Assembly (NCBI GenBank): GCA_030593785.1
Contig: JAUVGM010000018.1
Location: 1-14,427 of the forward strand
Length of the DNA stretch: 14,427 bases
Source of the DNA: Gammaproteobacteria bacterium
Lineage (GTDB): Bacteria > Pseudomonadota > Gammaproteobacteria > UBA6429 > Thiohalophilaceae
Direction: 5' to 3'
Made by a program: the position numbers and the translations under genes. Below, one piece after another: positions 6,849-14,427 of the stretch. How positions within the stretch are numbered: position 1 is the first letter of the stretch; every line of letters begins with the position of its first letter. Under the pieces are notes generated by a model. The model was given only the letters and a program-made list of their open reading frames with translations. It ran no database searches and had not been told where the DNA came from.

Positions 6849-7079
6849 ATGAACCTTATTCGACTGCTTGTCATTGCTTTAATTGTCTACCTGGTAATCC
6901 AAATATTTAAACGTTGGGCTGCTAATAAAAATACACAAACAAACTCAGCTCAAAAAAATCAAGAAGAACAAAAAATGGTGCCCTGTGATGTTTGCCAACT
7001 TCATATCCCGGAAAATGAGGCACTGCAACGAGATGGAAAGTTTTTCTGTAGCCAAAAACATCTTAATCAACAAGACTAA
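6849..7079 (+). CDS. PP0621-like small membrane-anchored Cys/His protein
   Basis: This 76-residue protein has one N-terminal membrane helix (about 3-20, MNLIRLLVIALIVYLVIQIF) and a Gln/Asn-rich linker. A compact C-terminal domain carries C46-x2-C49-x2-H52 and C67-x3-H71, which looks like a small zinc-binding knuckle facing the cytoplasm. The arrangement and its place directly before pilS match the PP0621-type proteins named after Pseudomonas putida, whose function I do not know. The pilS gene starts 4 nt after its stop, so the two are almost surely in one transcript. Only a weak AAGATT precedes the ATG. It may influence PilS or pilus assembly, but that rests on position alone. Confidence 0.8.
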   Translation: MNLIRLLVIALIVYLVIQIFKRWAANKNTQTNSAQKNQEEQKMVPCDVCQLHIPENEALQRDGKFFCSQKHLNQQD

Positions 7080-7083
7080 CTAG

Positions 7084-8727
7084 ATGTTTAATCTTTTCTC
7101 CAAGCAGCCCGGTTTTAATCCTTTATTGCACGATGATGAAGCGTATACCTGGGGACCGCTTAATTTTCTTAATTTATACCGCTTACTCATTTCCGGCTTA
7201 TTCGTCACTTTTTATTTTAGTGGTAATCCTTTTCCACAATTAGCGTCGCACAATACTCAATTATTTTTTGGTGCAAGTGGTGGCTATCTTATTTCAGCCC
7301 TCATTTTTGGCATGATGATCCGCTTACGGACACCCGATTTTAATTTACAAATCCATATTCAAATTTTATCCGATATCGTTTTCACTACCTTGATAATGCA
7401 TTCCAGTGGTGGTGTTCAAAGTGGCTTAGGCACACTTATCATTATTTCTATCGCAGGTGGCAGTATTGTAATTCGTGGACGCCATTCACTGTTATTTGCT
7501 TCAGTTGCCAGTCTTGCAGTTTTGTTTGAAGAATATTACAACACGCTCGAAGGTGTTTATTTAGAAGGTAGCTCATTACAGGCAGGCATCCTGGGAATCA
7601 CCTTCTTTACCACAGCCATTATCACGCACTTTGTTGCCAGACATATCCGTGAAAGCGAAGCACTTGCGCTTAAACGCGGTGTTGACCTTGCGAACATGTC
7701 GCAATTAACCGAGCATATTATTCAACGTATGCAAACGGGTATCATGGTTATCGATCAATATAATCGACTACGCCTTATTAATGAATCAGCATGGCACATG
7801 TTAGGCATGCCATCTGTAACCAATAATCCCTACTTGTCTGCCTTAAATAAAGAACTCAATGACAGCTACAAAAATTGGTTAAGCGATAATGAAGTTGTCG
7901 CTTCTCCAATAGCACTTACTCCTGAATACCCAAGCTTATTACCTCGCTTTGCTCAACTCAGTCAGGAAGAAAATCCAGCCACGCTTATTTTTCTTGAAGA
8001 TGCATCAGCAATGTCTCGTGAAGCACAACAACTACAACTTGCCGCATTAGGCAGATTAACTGCCAGTATTGCACACGAAGTACGAAACCCACTTGGAGCG
8101 ATAAGTCATGCAGGTCAATTACTTGCAGAATCACCTAATATGGATCAAGCTGATTTACGTCTTACCCAAATCATTGCTGATCATTCAAAACGCGTGAATA
8201 CCATTATTGAAAATGTGATGCAACTTGGTCGAGGAAATCAAAGTTATCCACAATTAGTTAAACTTAATGATTACCTTGAAATATTTCTTAATGATTTTAT
8301 GATGGGAAATAATACACAACGAAAAGATTTTCTTATTCAGGCAGAAGAAGATGATGTGCAAGTGCGTTTTGACCCCAGCCATTTACAACAAATATTAACC
8401 AACTTATGTGAAAATGGTATTCGTCACACCACAAGTGATGAAAAGACTAAAGGAAAATATAAAATTGAATTTCATATGGGGATATCTGAGAATAATAATC
8501 GTCCTTATCTTGATATCACCGATCATGGTGGTGGCATAGATGAAGACACTGCGGCTCACATTTTTGAACCTTTTTTCACCACGGCTGAAACGGGGACAGG
8601 ATTAGGCTTGTATATTTCGCGTGAGTTGGCAGAATGTAATCAAGCACATTTAACTCTTTTACAAAATAAAGAAGAAGGAAGTACCTTTCGTTTAACCTTC
8701 TCTGATCCACGTAGGCAGATGCATTAG
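7084..8727 (+). CDS. pilS: Type IV pilus sensor histidine kinase PilS
   Basis: PilS is the inner-membrane kinase that phosphorylates PilR and so controls pilin transcription; in Pseudomonas it senses pilin in the membrane. The 547 residues comprise about six membrane segments (28-185), a PAS-like region (about 205-310), the dimerisation and phosphoacceptor domain with H331 in SIAHEVRNPLGA, and an ATPase domain. The latter has the N box NLCENGIRHT at 440-449, the G1 box DHGGGID at 480-486, the F box EPFFTT at 495-500 and the G2 box GTGLGLY at 504-510. All catalytic boxes are intact. The start has a poor ribosome-binding site, and translation is probably coupled to the PP0621-like gene ending 4 nt earlier. 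pilR begins 3 nt after its stop. Confidence 0.94.
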   Translation: MFNLFSKQPGFNPLLHDDEAYTWGPLNFLNLYRLLISGLFVTFYFSGNPFPQLASHNTQLFFGASGGYLISALIFGMMIRLRTPDFNLQIHIQILSDIVFTTLIMHSSGGVQSGLGTLIIISIAGGSIVIRGRHSLLFASVASLAVLFEEYYNTLEGVYLEGSSLQAGILGITFFTTAIITHFVARHIRESEALALKRGVDLANMSQLTEHIIQRMQTGIMVIDQYNRLRLINESAWHMLGMPSVTNNPYLSALNKELNDSYKNWLSDNEVVASPIALTPEYPSLLPRFAQLSQEENPATLIFLEDASAMSREAQQLQLAALGRLTASIAHEVRNPLGAISHAGQLLAESPNMDQADLRLTQIIADHSKRVNTIIENVMQLGRGNQSYPQLVKLNDYLEIFLNDFMMGNNTQRKDFLIQAEEDDVQVRFDPSHLQQILTNLCENGIRHTTSDEKTKGKYKIEFHMGISENNNRPYLDITDHGGGIDEDTAAHIFEPFFTTAETGTGLGLYISRELAECNQAHLTLLQNKEEGSTFRLTFSDPRRQMH

Positions 8728-8730
8728 ATA

Positions 8731-10086
8731 ATGAGTAAAGAAAAGCACATAGCCCTAATTGTTGATGACGAACCTGACATTCGTGAATTGTTGGATATTA
8801 CGCTCTCACGCATGGGCATAGAAACTAAATGTGCAGAAAATATAACGCAGGCAAAAGACTTATTAAGCCATCATAATTTTGATCTATGTTTAACTGATAT
8901 GCGATTACCTGACGGAAATGGCATTGAATTAATTAAATATATTCAAGAGAATATCTCTAAGCTACCGGTGGCGATGATTACAGCACATGGCAATATGGAA
9001 TTTGCAATTGAAGCATTAAAATCCGGAGCTTTTGATTTTGTATCCAAACCGGTTGATATAAATGTATTACGTAATCTGATTAATACCGCACTTAAACTTT
9101 CAGATAATCAAACAGATGATGAGCAACAAGAGCACGATGGTTTACTCGGAAAGTCATCCGCGATAGAAGAAACACGCAAGAAAATATTAAAACTCTCAAG
9201 AAGTCAGGCACCTGTTTATATTCATGGCGAATCGGGAGTTGGTAAAGAGTTGGTTGCAAAGCTTATCCACGAACACGGGCCACGTGCGGACAAAAACTTC
9301 ATACCTGTTAACTGTGGCGCTATCCCTTCTGAATTAATGGAAAGTGAATTTTTTGGTCATAAAAAGGGCAGTTTTACCGGTGCAACCTCGGACAAACAAG
9401 GTTTATTTCAAGCAGCAGATGGCGGTACTTTATTTTTAGATGAGGTTGCTGACTTACCTATTGCAATGCAAGTAAAACTTTTACGAGCCATTCAGGAAAA
9501 AGCGGTTCGCCCTATCGGTAGTCAGCAAGAGATTCCTGTCAATGTTCGAATATTAAGTGCAACACATAAAAACCTTGCTGAACTCACCGAGAAAGCTGAG
9601 TTTCGTCAGGATCTTTATTATCGAATTAATGTTATTGAACTTGAAGTGCCCAGCTTACGTGAACGCCCGGAAGATATTTCATTGCTAGCCCGCTACTTCC
9701 TGGAAAAAATTGCCGATGAATGGCAAACCGAAACACCAAAATTGAATGATGATAGTCTAAAAGCACTCAATGAATATTCTTTTCCTGGCAACGTAAGAGA
9801 GCTGGAAAATATTCTTGAGCGTGCAATGACATTACATGAAGATAAGGTGATCACTAAAGAAGATCTTCAGTTACCTAATGCATCGAGCAAAGATAATATT
9901 TCTAGCAACGAGGGTGATATTTCATTAGATCAAAATTTACTTGATCCAACATTATTACAAAAAGAAAAAGAAGTTATTGAACAAGCGTTAGAAAAGACAA
10001 AATACAATAAAACAGCTGCAGCTAAATTACTCGGCATTTCATTTCGAGCTTTACGTTATCGAATTAAAAAGCTAGGGATTGATTGA
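8731..10086 (+). CDS. pilR: Type IV pilus sigma-54 response regulator PilR
   Basis: PilR is an NtrC-family activator that uses ATP to open sigma-54 promoters, classically that of pilA. The 451 residues show three domains. The receiver (about 5-120) has D12/D13, the phosphoacceptor D56 in LTDMRLP, T84 and K106. The AAA+ domain (about 138-375) has Walker A GESGVGKE at 166-173, the sigma-54 contact loop GSFTGA at 213-218, Walker B LFLDEVA at 234-240, and the R-finger region FRQDLYYRINV. The C-terminal Fis-type helix-turn-helix (about 415-451) includes NKTAAAKLLGISFRALRYRI. The loop has Ser where NtrC has Ala, which I believe is usual in PilR. No sigma-54 promoter (TGGC-N8-TTGC type) was spotted in the window. 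Its target pilin genes are not in view. Confidence 0.95.
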   Translation: MSKEKHIALIVDDEPDIRELLDITLSRMGIETKCAENITQAKDLLSHHNFDLCLTDMRLPDGNGIELIKYIQENISKLPVAMITAHGNMEFAIEALKSGAFDFVSKPVDINVLRNLINTALKLSDNQTDDEQQEHDGLLGKSSAIEETRKKILKLSRSQAPVYIHGESGVGKELVAKLIHEHGPRADKNFIPVNCGAIPSELMESEFFGHKKGSFTGATSDKQGLFQAADGGTLFLDEVADLPIAMQVKLLRAIQEKAVRPIGSQQEIPVNVRILSATHKNLAELTEKAEFRQDLYYRINVIELEVPSLRERPEDISLLARYFLEKIADEWQTETPKLNDDSLKALNEYSFPGNVRELENILERAMTLHEDKVITKEDLQLPNASSKDNISSNEGDISLDQNLLDPTLLQKEKEVIEQALEKTKYNKTAAAKLLGISFRALRYRIKKLGID

Positions 10087-10093
10087 AACTATC

Positions 10094-10234
10094 AACGCAA
10101 AGGCGCAGAGTACGCGAAGATAACGCAAAGAAAAAATAAAATCTTTGCTTATGCTTTTACAATTTACCCCTGAAATATACAGTTAAAAACCTTATTAAAC
10201 TTTGCGTCCTCAGCATTCTCTGCGCCTTTGCGTT
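10094..10234. repeat. 141-bp inverted-repeat element with tandem CGCAAAG-like units
   Basis: The ends form a perfect 17-bp inverted repeat: AACGCAAAGGCGCAGAG at 10094-10110 against its complement at 10218-10234. Similarity continues inward, with CGCAAAG at 10124-10130 and CTTTGCG near 10200-10206. The left arm is built of short direct units: CGCAAAG (10096), CGCAGAG (10104), CGCGAAG (10113) and CGCAAAG (10124). A second small hairpin is possible, GCAAAGA at 10125-10131 with TCTTTGC at 10142-10148. The element occupies nearly the whole gap between the converging pilR and gspN and could end transcription from both sides. The unit is like repeats I recall as dispersed in many bacterial genomes. 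No coding potential is seen. Confidence 0.75.
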
Positions 10235-10252
10235 AAAATATTTTGACCTTTA

Positions 10253-11041
10253 TTAATGCCAAAGTTTAAAATTACTATTTAGCAGTATACGTCCAGAAGC
10301 ATCCTTTCTACCTAAAAATGAAATTACTTTGTCCAACGAGCTGTTTGTTTCACGGGCAGCTAATTTTGAGGAAATTTTAAACAGCCCTTTTTTACTTATA
10401 CTTAATTGCCCATCTACACTTAGCTGGCCACCACTATCTTTTATTCTCCCTGATGTCGCACCTTCCTTTTCTGCACGAAAATCAACAATAAAGTCTCCGA
10501 AAGATTGCCGTTGTGGAGAAATCATTTCCATATTACTTAAAGATAGTTTCCCATTGACGCCTACATAGTTATTTTTATGAAAATAGGAAACAGGAAAATA
10601 TCCTGAAATATCTCCTGCATATGAAAAAGGCATACCATAAGTTAAGGGTTGTAATGAAGACAGATTAAATTGAAAATCAGTTTCCTCAAGCTCTATTTTC
10701 CCAGAAGAAAAAAGAAAGACTTTGGATTTAAAATATTGTGTTCTATTAACAATGGACACATCAACAGATAATTCACCAACCAATAAATTTAGAGGATGTA
10801 ATTCCCAATTCACTGCTCCCAGATTAATTCCGGAAATTTCAAACTTACTTATCGAGCCAGACCAAATGGTACCCGATGTTGAAGAAATTTTAATATTACC
10901 GGGTATTTTAAGAAACGGAACAACCATATTTACAGGTAAGTTAATTATCAAAAAAAAGAAATACAAACCAAGAACAAGAGAAACGACTTTAATATGTTTC
11001 TTGCTAATAGAAACCGCAGGTAAAGAAAAATTGCTTTTCAT
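10253..11041 (-). CDS. gspN: Type II secretion system protein GspN
   Basis: GspN is an accessory inner-membrane component found in some type II secretion systems; its exact role is unclear and it can be dispensable in some species. The 262 residues begin with a short basic segment and a single membrane helix (about 19-38), followed by a periplasmic beta-rich domain with the family-typical SGTIWSGS near residues 55-62 and VNWELHPLNLLVGEL. It is the last gene of the operon. Its ATG shares an A with the gspM stop (TAATG at 11041), so translation is coupled. The AT content and frequent Ser/Asn are in line with the neighbours. Confidence 0.85.
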   Translation of the reverse strand: MKSNFSLPAVSISKKHIKVVSLVLGLYFFFLIINLPVNMVVPFLKIPGNIKISSTSGTIWSGSISKFEISGINLGAVNWELHPLNLLVGELSVDVSIVNRTQYFKSKVFLFSSGKIELEETDFQFNLSSLQPLTYGMPFSYAGDISGYFPVSYFHKNNYVGVNGKLSLSNMEMISPQRQSFGDFIVDFRAEKEGATSGRIKDSGGQLSVDGQLSISKKGLFKISSKLAARETNSSLDKVISFLGRKDASGRILLNSNFKLWH

Positions 11042-11523
11042 TATGAATCTAAAAATACTCGAGCATTAACCAAACCGATTGAATCAGTTTGCTCAATATT
11101 GATTTCATTAACCAGTAAACCATGCTCAGATTCTATTGTTGCTAGCCATTTAATTAATTCATCAAACGCAGCGGCCTCAAACCAAACTCGTACACCGGAA
11201 TTACCTTCAGGCTGCACTCTTTTCATTACTGCAGTTAAACCGACCTTCCGTACACTACTATCAATCATGCTCAGTACAAATTGTTTACCTTGAGGACGTT
11301 CAGACAATTGGCGTCCCCCACGCAACTGCTTTACTTCTGATACCGCATTTCTCATCCATTCGAGCGTTTCTGTTGCAGCTTGAATATTTTTTTTATTTTT
11401 TGAATAGTTGGTACTTATAGGATCCAGTACCAATAAATAGAGTAGAAATACTGTCACCACTGAAGAGGCAACCTGAACCATAACGCGCTCACGTTGAGTT
11501 AAACTTAAAAACCAGCTTTTCAT
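11041..11523 (-). CDS. gspM: Type II secretion system protein GspM
   Basis: GspM is a bitopic inner-membrane protein that pairs with GspL and links the cytoplasmic ATPase GspE to the pseudopilus. The 160 residues match the family length. There is a short cytoplasmic N-terminus with the common TQRERVM motif, one membrane helix (about 16-34), a coiled-coil-like stretch (about 40-68) and a periplasmic ferredoxin-like domain ending DSIGLVNARVFLDS. Its ATG overlaps the gspL stop by 4 nt (ATGA), and gspN follows with a one-base overlap. Confidence 0.92.
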   Translation of the reverse strand: MKSWFLSLTQRERVMVQVASSVVTVFLLYLLVLDPISTNYSKNKKNIQAATETLEWMRNAVSEVKQLRGGRQLSERPQGKQFVLSMIDSSVRKVGLTAVMKRVQPEGNSGVRVWFEAAAFDELIKWLATIESEHGLLVNEINIEQTDSIGLVNARVFLDS

Positions 11524-12761
11524 GATTCAGCCCCAATAATTTGTATCCGGGCTGTCACGACCTCTTTGCCTGATGACGCATTTTGAATTTCAACTTTGTA
11601 CCCTTTTTCTTTATTTAACTGATCTTTTAATTTATCCAATGCCTGCAAACTTGAAATCTGTAACTCCAGGTTAATACGTCCATCATAATATCGTAATGAT
11701 TTTATTTTTAATCCTTGAGATTTGGCGAAAACACTGGCGCTGTTTGATAACATTTCAGTAAAACTACGACCACTTTGCCCTCTGCGTTTCTTTAAACTCG
11801 TAAGCTGCTGTTGCATTTGTACTTTAGCATCAATTATTCGTTGAGATTTGGGGAATGTTGATTTATATATTTTCGTAATTTCATCGTTTAGTATCTTATT
11901 TTGTTTGCTTAAACCAATATAATCAAAAACAAATAATCCACCCTGAATACTAACCCAAACTAAAAATAGTGCGGCAACGGGCAACCATGTTTTACCGGTT
12001 TGTGTCCAGTTTTTCTTTTTCTTATAAAAACCTTGTAAAAGATTTATACTGTTTTCTACCGAGCTGTTTTTAATTAAACATAATTGATATGAAGCATTAC
12101 AAATTTCTTTATTATAATCTCCCTTACTGATTAACTTTTCTAAGCCACTCTCATCTTCACTCTCATTGTTACAGTAAATCAACTTAATAATCTCATTTTC
12201 TTCTGGATCAGTTGCATTATTAATTGTAGCCGTAATATAAGCTTCTAAGTTCAATGCGGATTTCATGTTAGTACGATTACACAGCACTCTTGTACCATCA
12301 TAAATTAAAGTATCCCCTCCCCCTAGTAACAAATAATCGGCAATCATTACATCAGCATAAACACCAGCACTTTCAAGTTGCTTAACAACCGATTCAAAAT
12401 AATTTTTATTAATTACCGATACATTATATTGCCTGTTATCATTCACATTACTTATTGCAAAATAAAGCTCATCAACATCATCAATCACACTATCTTCCAG
12501 CACATAAGGTACAGCTTGCTGAATACGTTGACGGTTTTTCCCGGGGACTTCTGCAGTTAAAAATAAGACGTCTTCGCCAGGTATAATAATCGTAATATGA
12601 TGATTCAGTGCAGCAACGGCAGCATCAGCAAGCATACCTTGTGCTAACTTTAATTCGTTATTGTTATCTCCATACACCCAACTGAGCGTTATTTCTGACA
12701 ACCTGGTTGATGCATTAAAGTTATTCGGTAAAAAAAGATAAAATTTTGAATGGGTACTCAT
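11520..12761 (-). CDS. gspL: Type II secretion system protein GspL
   Basis: GspL anchors the secretion ATPase GspE to the inner-membrane platform. The 413-residue protein has a cytoplasmic actin-like domain (about 1-240, with PGEDVLFLTAEVPGKNRQRI near 61-80). The linker NLLQGFYKKKK at 240-250 is typical of the family. A single membrane helix follows (about 258-280), then a periplasmic coiled coil and ferredoxin-like domain. Its start overlaps the gspK stop by 4 nt (ATGA) and its stop overlaps the gspM start by 4 nt. The cytoplasmic domain is Asn- and Asp-rich. Confidence 0.93.
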   Translation of the reverse strand: MSTHSKFYLFLPNNFNASTRLSEITLSWVYGDNNNELKLAQGMLADAAVAALNHHITIIIPGEDVLFLTAEVPGKNRQRIQQAVPYVLEDSVIDDVDELYFAISNVNDNRQYNVSVINKNYFESVVKQLESAGVYADVMIADYLLLGGGDTLIYDGTRVLCNRTNMKSALNLEAYITATINNATDPEENEIIKLIYCNNESEDESGLEKLISKGDYNKEICNASYQLCLIKNSSVENSINLLQGFYKKKKNWTQTGKTWLPVAALFLVWVSIQGGLFVFDYIGLSKQNKILNDEITKIYKSTFPKSQRIIDAKVQMQQQLTSLKKRRGQSGRSFTEMLSNSASVFAKSQGLKIKSLRYYDGRINLELQISSLQALDKLKDQLNKEKGYKVEIQNASSGKEVVTARIQIIGAES

Positions 12762-13702
12762 AAAAAAACACCTCGGCTGCGTTTTACCAGCGTCACATTG
12801 CCATCACTATGACGATGAAGAATAGATATGAATCCCACAGAAATTCTTTCTATTTGTGCAGTTGAGTTTAATTGAAAATAATTACTGCTCACATTTAAGC
12901 CTTCATTTTTTATTTTTTTCTGTTTTAGTAACCGATGCTGAAGGAAATCATCCAGTTTTTTATAACTTTCTTTATTTCGATCTTTAACTATGCTCTTCGC
13001 ATCTTCAAGTGTAATATCTTTCACTATACTCGTTAACACTTCTACAGAAGCCGTATTTACATTTATCGCTGTCTCGGACTCTAACACACAAACAAATGGG
13101 CGCAATTTCTCATACGTCTCAAAATCAACACCTTTTATTAATAATAATTCACTTACATCATTCATCGCCTGATTTGCAGCACGATAAGCGGGGGATAAAT
13201 TTAAGTACTCATTATCTTCTGCACCTGAAAACCCCGTTTCCTCATTAGAATCTAACCAATCAATAATCACAGCAGCTAAATCTTCATTCAATTCAAGATT
13301 ACGCAATAAACGCTTGAAACGTTCAATGTATAATTTCTGAGGTACACCATCTAACACAAGATTATTAATATTAAACCGTGCCTGCAAATCCTCAATTTCA
13401 CCACTCATTTGACCACCCTCAATGGGTAATGGAGGTAATACTGTGGCCCAATCATCGTCGTAACTATCTGTTTTATTATCTTCAAAATCACGTTTAAGAA
13501 TTTGTTTGCCCCATGATTCGGCACCTAATACATACTGGAAGGCCTGTTCATAATTAATCACATTAGCGCTACGATGAATATCCAACTGTTGTCTGGATGA
13601 CATTGATACCGCCAGTATTGTCGCTAAAGCAAGAATCAACATGACGGTGATTAATGCCACTCCTCTCGCCTTAAACATCAAATTTGAATACTTAACCTTC
13701 AT
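12758..13702 (-). CDS. gspK: Type II secretion minor pseudopilin GspK
   Basis: GspK sits at the tip of the pseudopilus with GspI and GspJ. The 314 residues are normal, GspK being the largest minor pseudopilin. The prepilin peptidase site is KARG|VALITVM after G14. Position +5 of the mature protein is Thr rather than the usual Glu, the hallmark of GspK. The body has LQARFNINNLV (106-116) and the acidic segment DWLDSNEETGFSGAEDNEY (148-166), probably the family's calcium-binding region, and INVNTASVEVL (213-223). ATGA overlaps link it to gspJ upstream and gspL downstream. Confidence 0.94.
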   Translation of the reverse strand: MKVKYSNLMFKARGVALITVMLILALATILAVSMSSRQQLDIHRSANVINYEQAFQYVLGAESWGKQILKRDFEDNKTDSYDDDWATVLPPLPIEGGQMSGEIEDLQARFNINNLVLDGVPQKLYIERFKRLLRNLELNEDLAAVIIDWLDSNEETGFSGAEDNEYLNLSPAYRAANQAMNDVSELLLIKGVDFETYEKLRPFVCVLESETAINVNTASVEVLTSIVKDITLEDAKSIVKDRNKESYKKLDDFLQHRLLKQKKIKNEGLNVSSNYFQLNSTAQIERISVGFISILHRHSDGNVTLVKRSRGVFL

Positions 13703-14325
13703 GCATCATTTGCCAGTAAAATTAGACGTCTTATTTTTCCCCAGTCCTGAAGTTCCATGGTAAGTTCAACAGCTTTGGGGATTGGAAATAATTCTGAGTT
13801 ATCCCCCTCTTCAGGCCATGCTGAAACCCACTCGTCCTCATTATTTAAAAAACGCCATTCAATTGATTCGATATTCAATAAAACTTCACTTTCCATGGCT
13901 TCAGTATCTTGCGCAAGATCAAGAACAGGCCAGGTCATGCGAATGAGTTTTTGTTGTTCATATTTATAGGCAACACGTTGAACATTGCTACGTTTTAAAC
14001 GTGCTGGATTTCGATACCCAGCTCTTGTCCACGCCATTATTTCATCGCCATTTTTACCTGACTGCATTGCAGGCAAAAAGTCACCATATTGATCTCTTAC
14101 TTTTCGTGAAACTGCCTGGCGTAAATCATTACTAATACGTAGCATCACTAATTGTATTTCTGCAATACGTTCAGCCGCTTGTTGTGATGATTGCTTGGTC
14201 GTAATAACAGTTTGTAATCCACTGTATGCCATTACCGATAGAATGCTAAAAATGGATAAAGCAACAAGTAACTCTAATAAAGTAAACCCGTGTGTAAATT
14301 TATAATTGTTATTATTTTTTTTCAT
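13699..14325 (-). CDS. gspJ: Type II secretion minor pseudopilin GspJ
   Basis: GspJ is a minor pseudopilin of the tip complex with GspI and GspK. From the ATG at 14323-14325 it has 208 residues. It carries a short leader ending FTHG, prepilin peptidase cleavage after G13, then FTLLELLVALSIFSIL with Glu at +5. The globular part contains ISNDLRQAVSRKVRD and ends in WGKIRRLILLANDA, typical of GspJ. The frame is open upstream to an ATG at 14403, but that 26-residue extension lies over gspI and would put the leader inside the protein, so I reject it. The gene overlaps the gspI end by 14 nt. A weak AGAAG precedes the start. Confidence 0.94.
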   Translation of the reverse strand: MKKNNNNYKFTHGFTLLELLVALSIFSILSVMAYSGLQTVITTKQSSQQAAERIAEIQLVMLRISNDLRQAVSRKVRDQYGDFLPAMQSGKNGDEIMAWTRAGYRNPARLKRSNVQRVAYKYEQQKLIRMTWPVLDLAQDTEAMESEVLLNIESIEWRFLNNEDEWVSAWPEEGDNSELFPIPKAVELTMELQDWGKIRRLILLANDA

Positions 14326-14427
14326 TCTTATTACTTCTTTTTCCGGTAAAAGCAATAAAACGTATAACAGGCTCACCCTCTTCATTAGCTTGATTAACTT
14401 CAATTTCTAATCGACGTAAATCTTTAT
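14312..14427 (-). CDS. gspI: Type II secretion minor pseudopilin GspI, 3' end (runs off the right edge)
   Basis: The last 37 codons of a gene entering from the right are visible. The segment KDLRRLEIEV then IRFIAFTGKR matches the C-terminal end of GspI, the minor pseudopilin that binds GspJ. The stop TAA is at 14312-14314 and lies inside the gspJ start region. The call depends on this short segment and on its place before gspJ, which is the standard order. Its N-terminal prepilin signal lies outside the window. Confidence 0.85.
   Translation of the reverse strand, partial: KDLRRLEIEVNQANEEGEPVIRFIAFTGKRSNKNEKK

Noticed and set aside
10087..10252. CRISPR-like array suggested by the tandem CGCAAAG units
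   Set aside because: The units are 7-9 bp with uneven 8-11 bp spacing and no spacers of constant length; the region is an inverted-repeat element and no cas genes are present.
10329..11293. Plus-strand open frames of 64-115 codons over gspN and gspM
   Set aside because: They are shadows of the real minus-strand secretion genes; the reading frames match no recognisable protein and lack ribosome-binding sites.
12378..13969. Plus-strand open frames of 60-70 codons over gspL, gspK and gspJ
   Set aside because: They are antisense shadows of well-recognised genes, with no start signals or family features.
14326..14403. Longer gspJ start adding 26 residues
   Set aside because: It would place the prepilin leader internally; the ATG at 14325 gives a normal 13-residue leader.

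Overview
The window is an AT-rich stretch of ordinary chromosome from a gammaproteobacterium. The proteins (RluD, BamD, GlnB, PilS/PilR, T2SS parts) are of gammaproteobacterial type. The layout pgeF-rluD divergent from bamD, with a PP0621-like gene, pilS and pilR nearby, recalls the order I remember from Pseudomonas. The low G+C would suit a marine or methylotrophic lineage such as the Methylophaga/Cycloclasticus group, but that is only a guess. I see no phage genes, transposase, CRISPR array, tRNA or rRNA.

Left part (1-3511, all minus strand): the 5' end of a peptide deformylase gene lies just downstream of a two-ACT-domain GcvR-like regulator. A 122-bp palindromic repeat element follows. 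Next comes an operon transcribed leftwards, rluD (23S rRNA pseudouridine synthase), pgeF (peptidoglycan editing factor) and a ZIP-family metal transporter.

Middle (3512-6848): bamD (outer-membrane assembly lipoprotein) runs rightwards, divergent from rluD. It converges on glnB (nitrogen regulatory PII) across a bidirectional hairpin terminator. glnB lies downstream of nadE (glutamine-dependent NAD synthetase), and a possible microprotein ORF bridges the two. PII proteins are known to control nitrogen enzymes, and I recall reports that they also act on glutamine-dependent NadE, so this pair may be a functional unit.

Right part (6849-14427): a small membrane-anchored, Cys/His-rich PP0621-like protein, the sensor kinase PilS and the sigma-54 activator PilR form a rightward operon for type IV pilus control. 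It converges on a leftward type II secretion operon, gspI(partial)-J-K-L-M-N, whose genes all overlap at their ends. A second, unrelated inverted-repeat element (tandem CGCAAAG-like units) fills the gap between pilR and gspN.

There is no clear undescribed system here. The items most worth a second look are the two palindromic elements, the glnB-nadE pair with its possible microprotein, and the PP0621-like gene fused into the pilSR operon.
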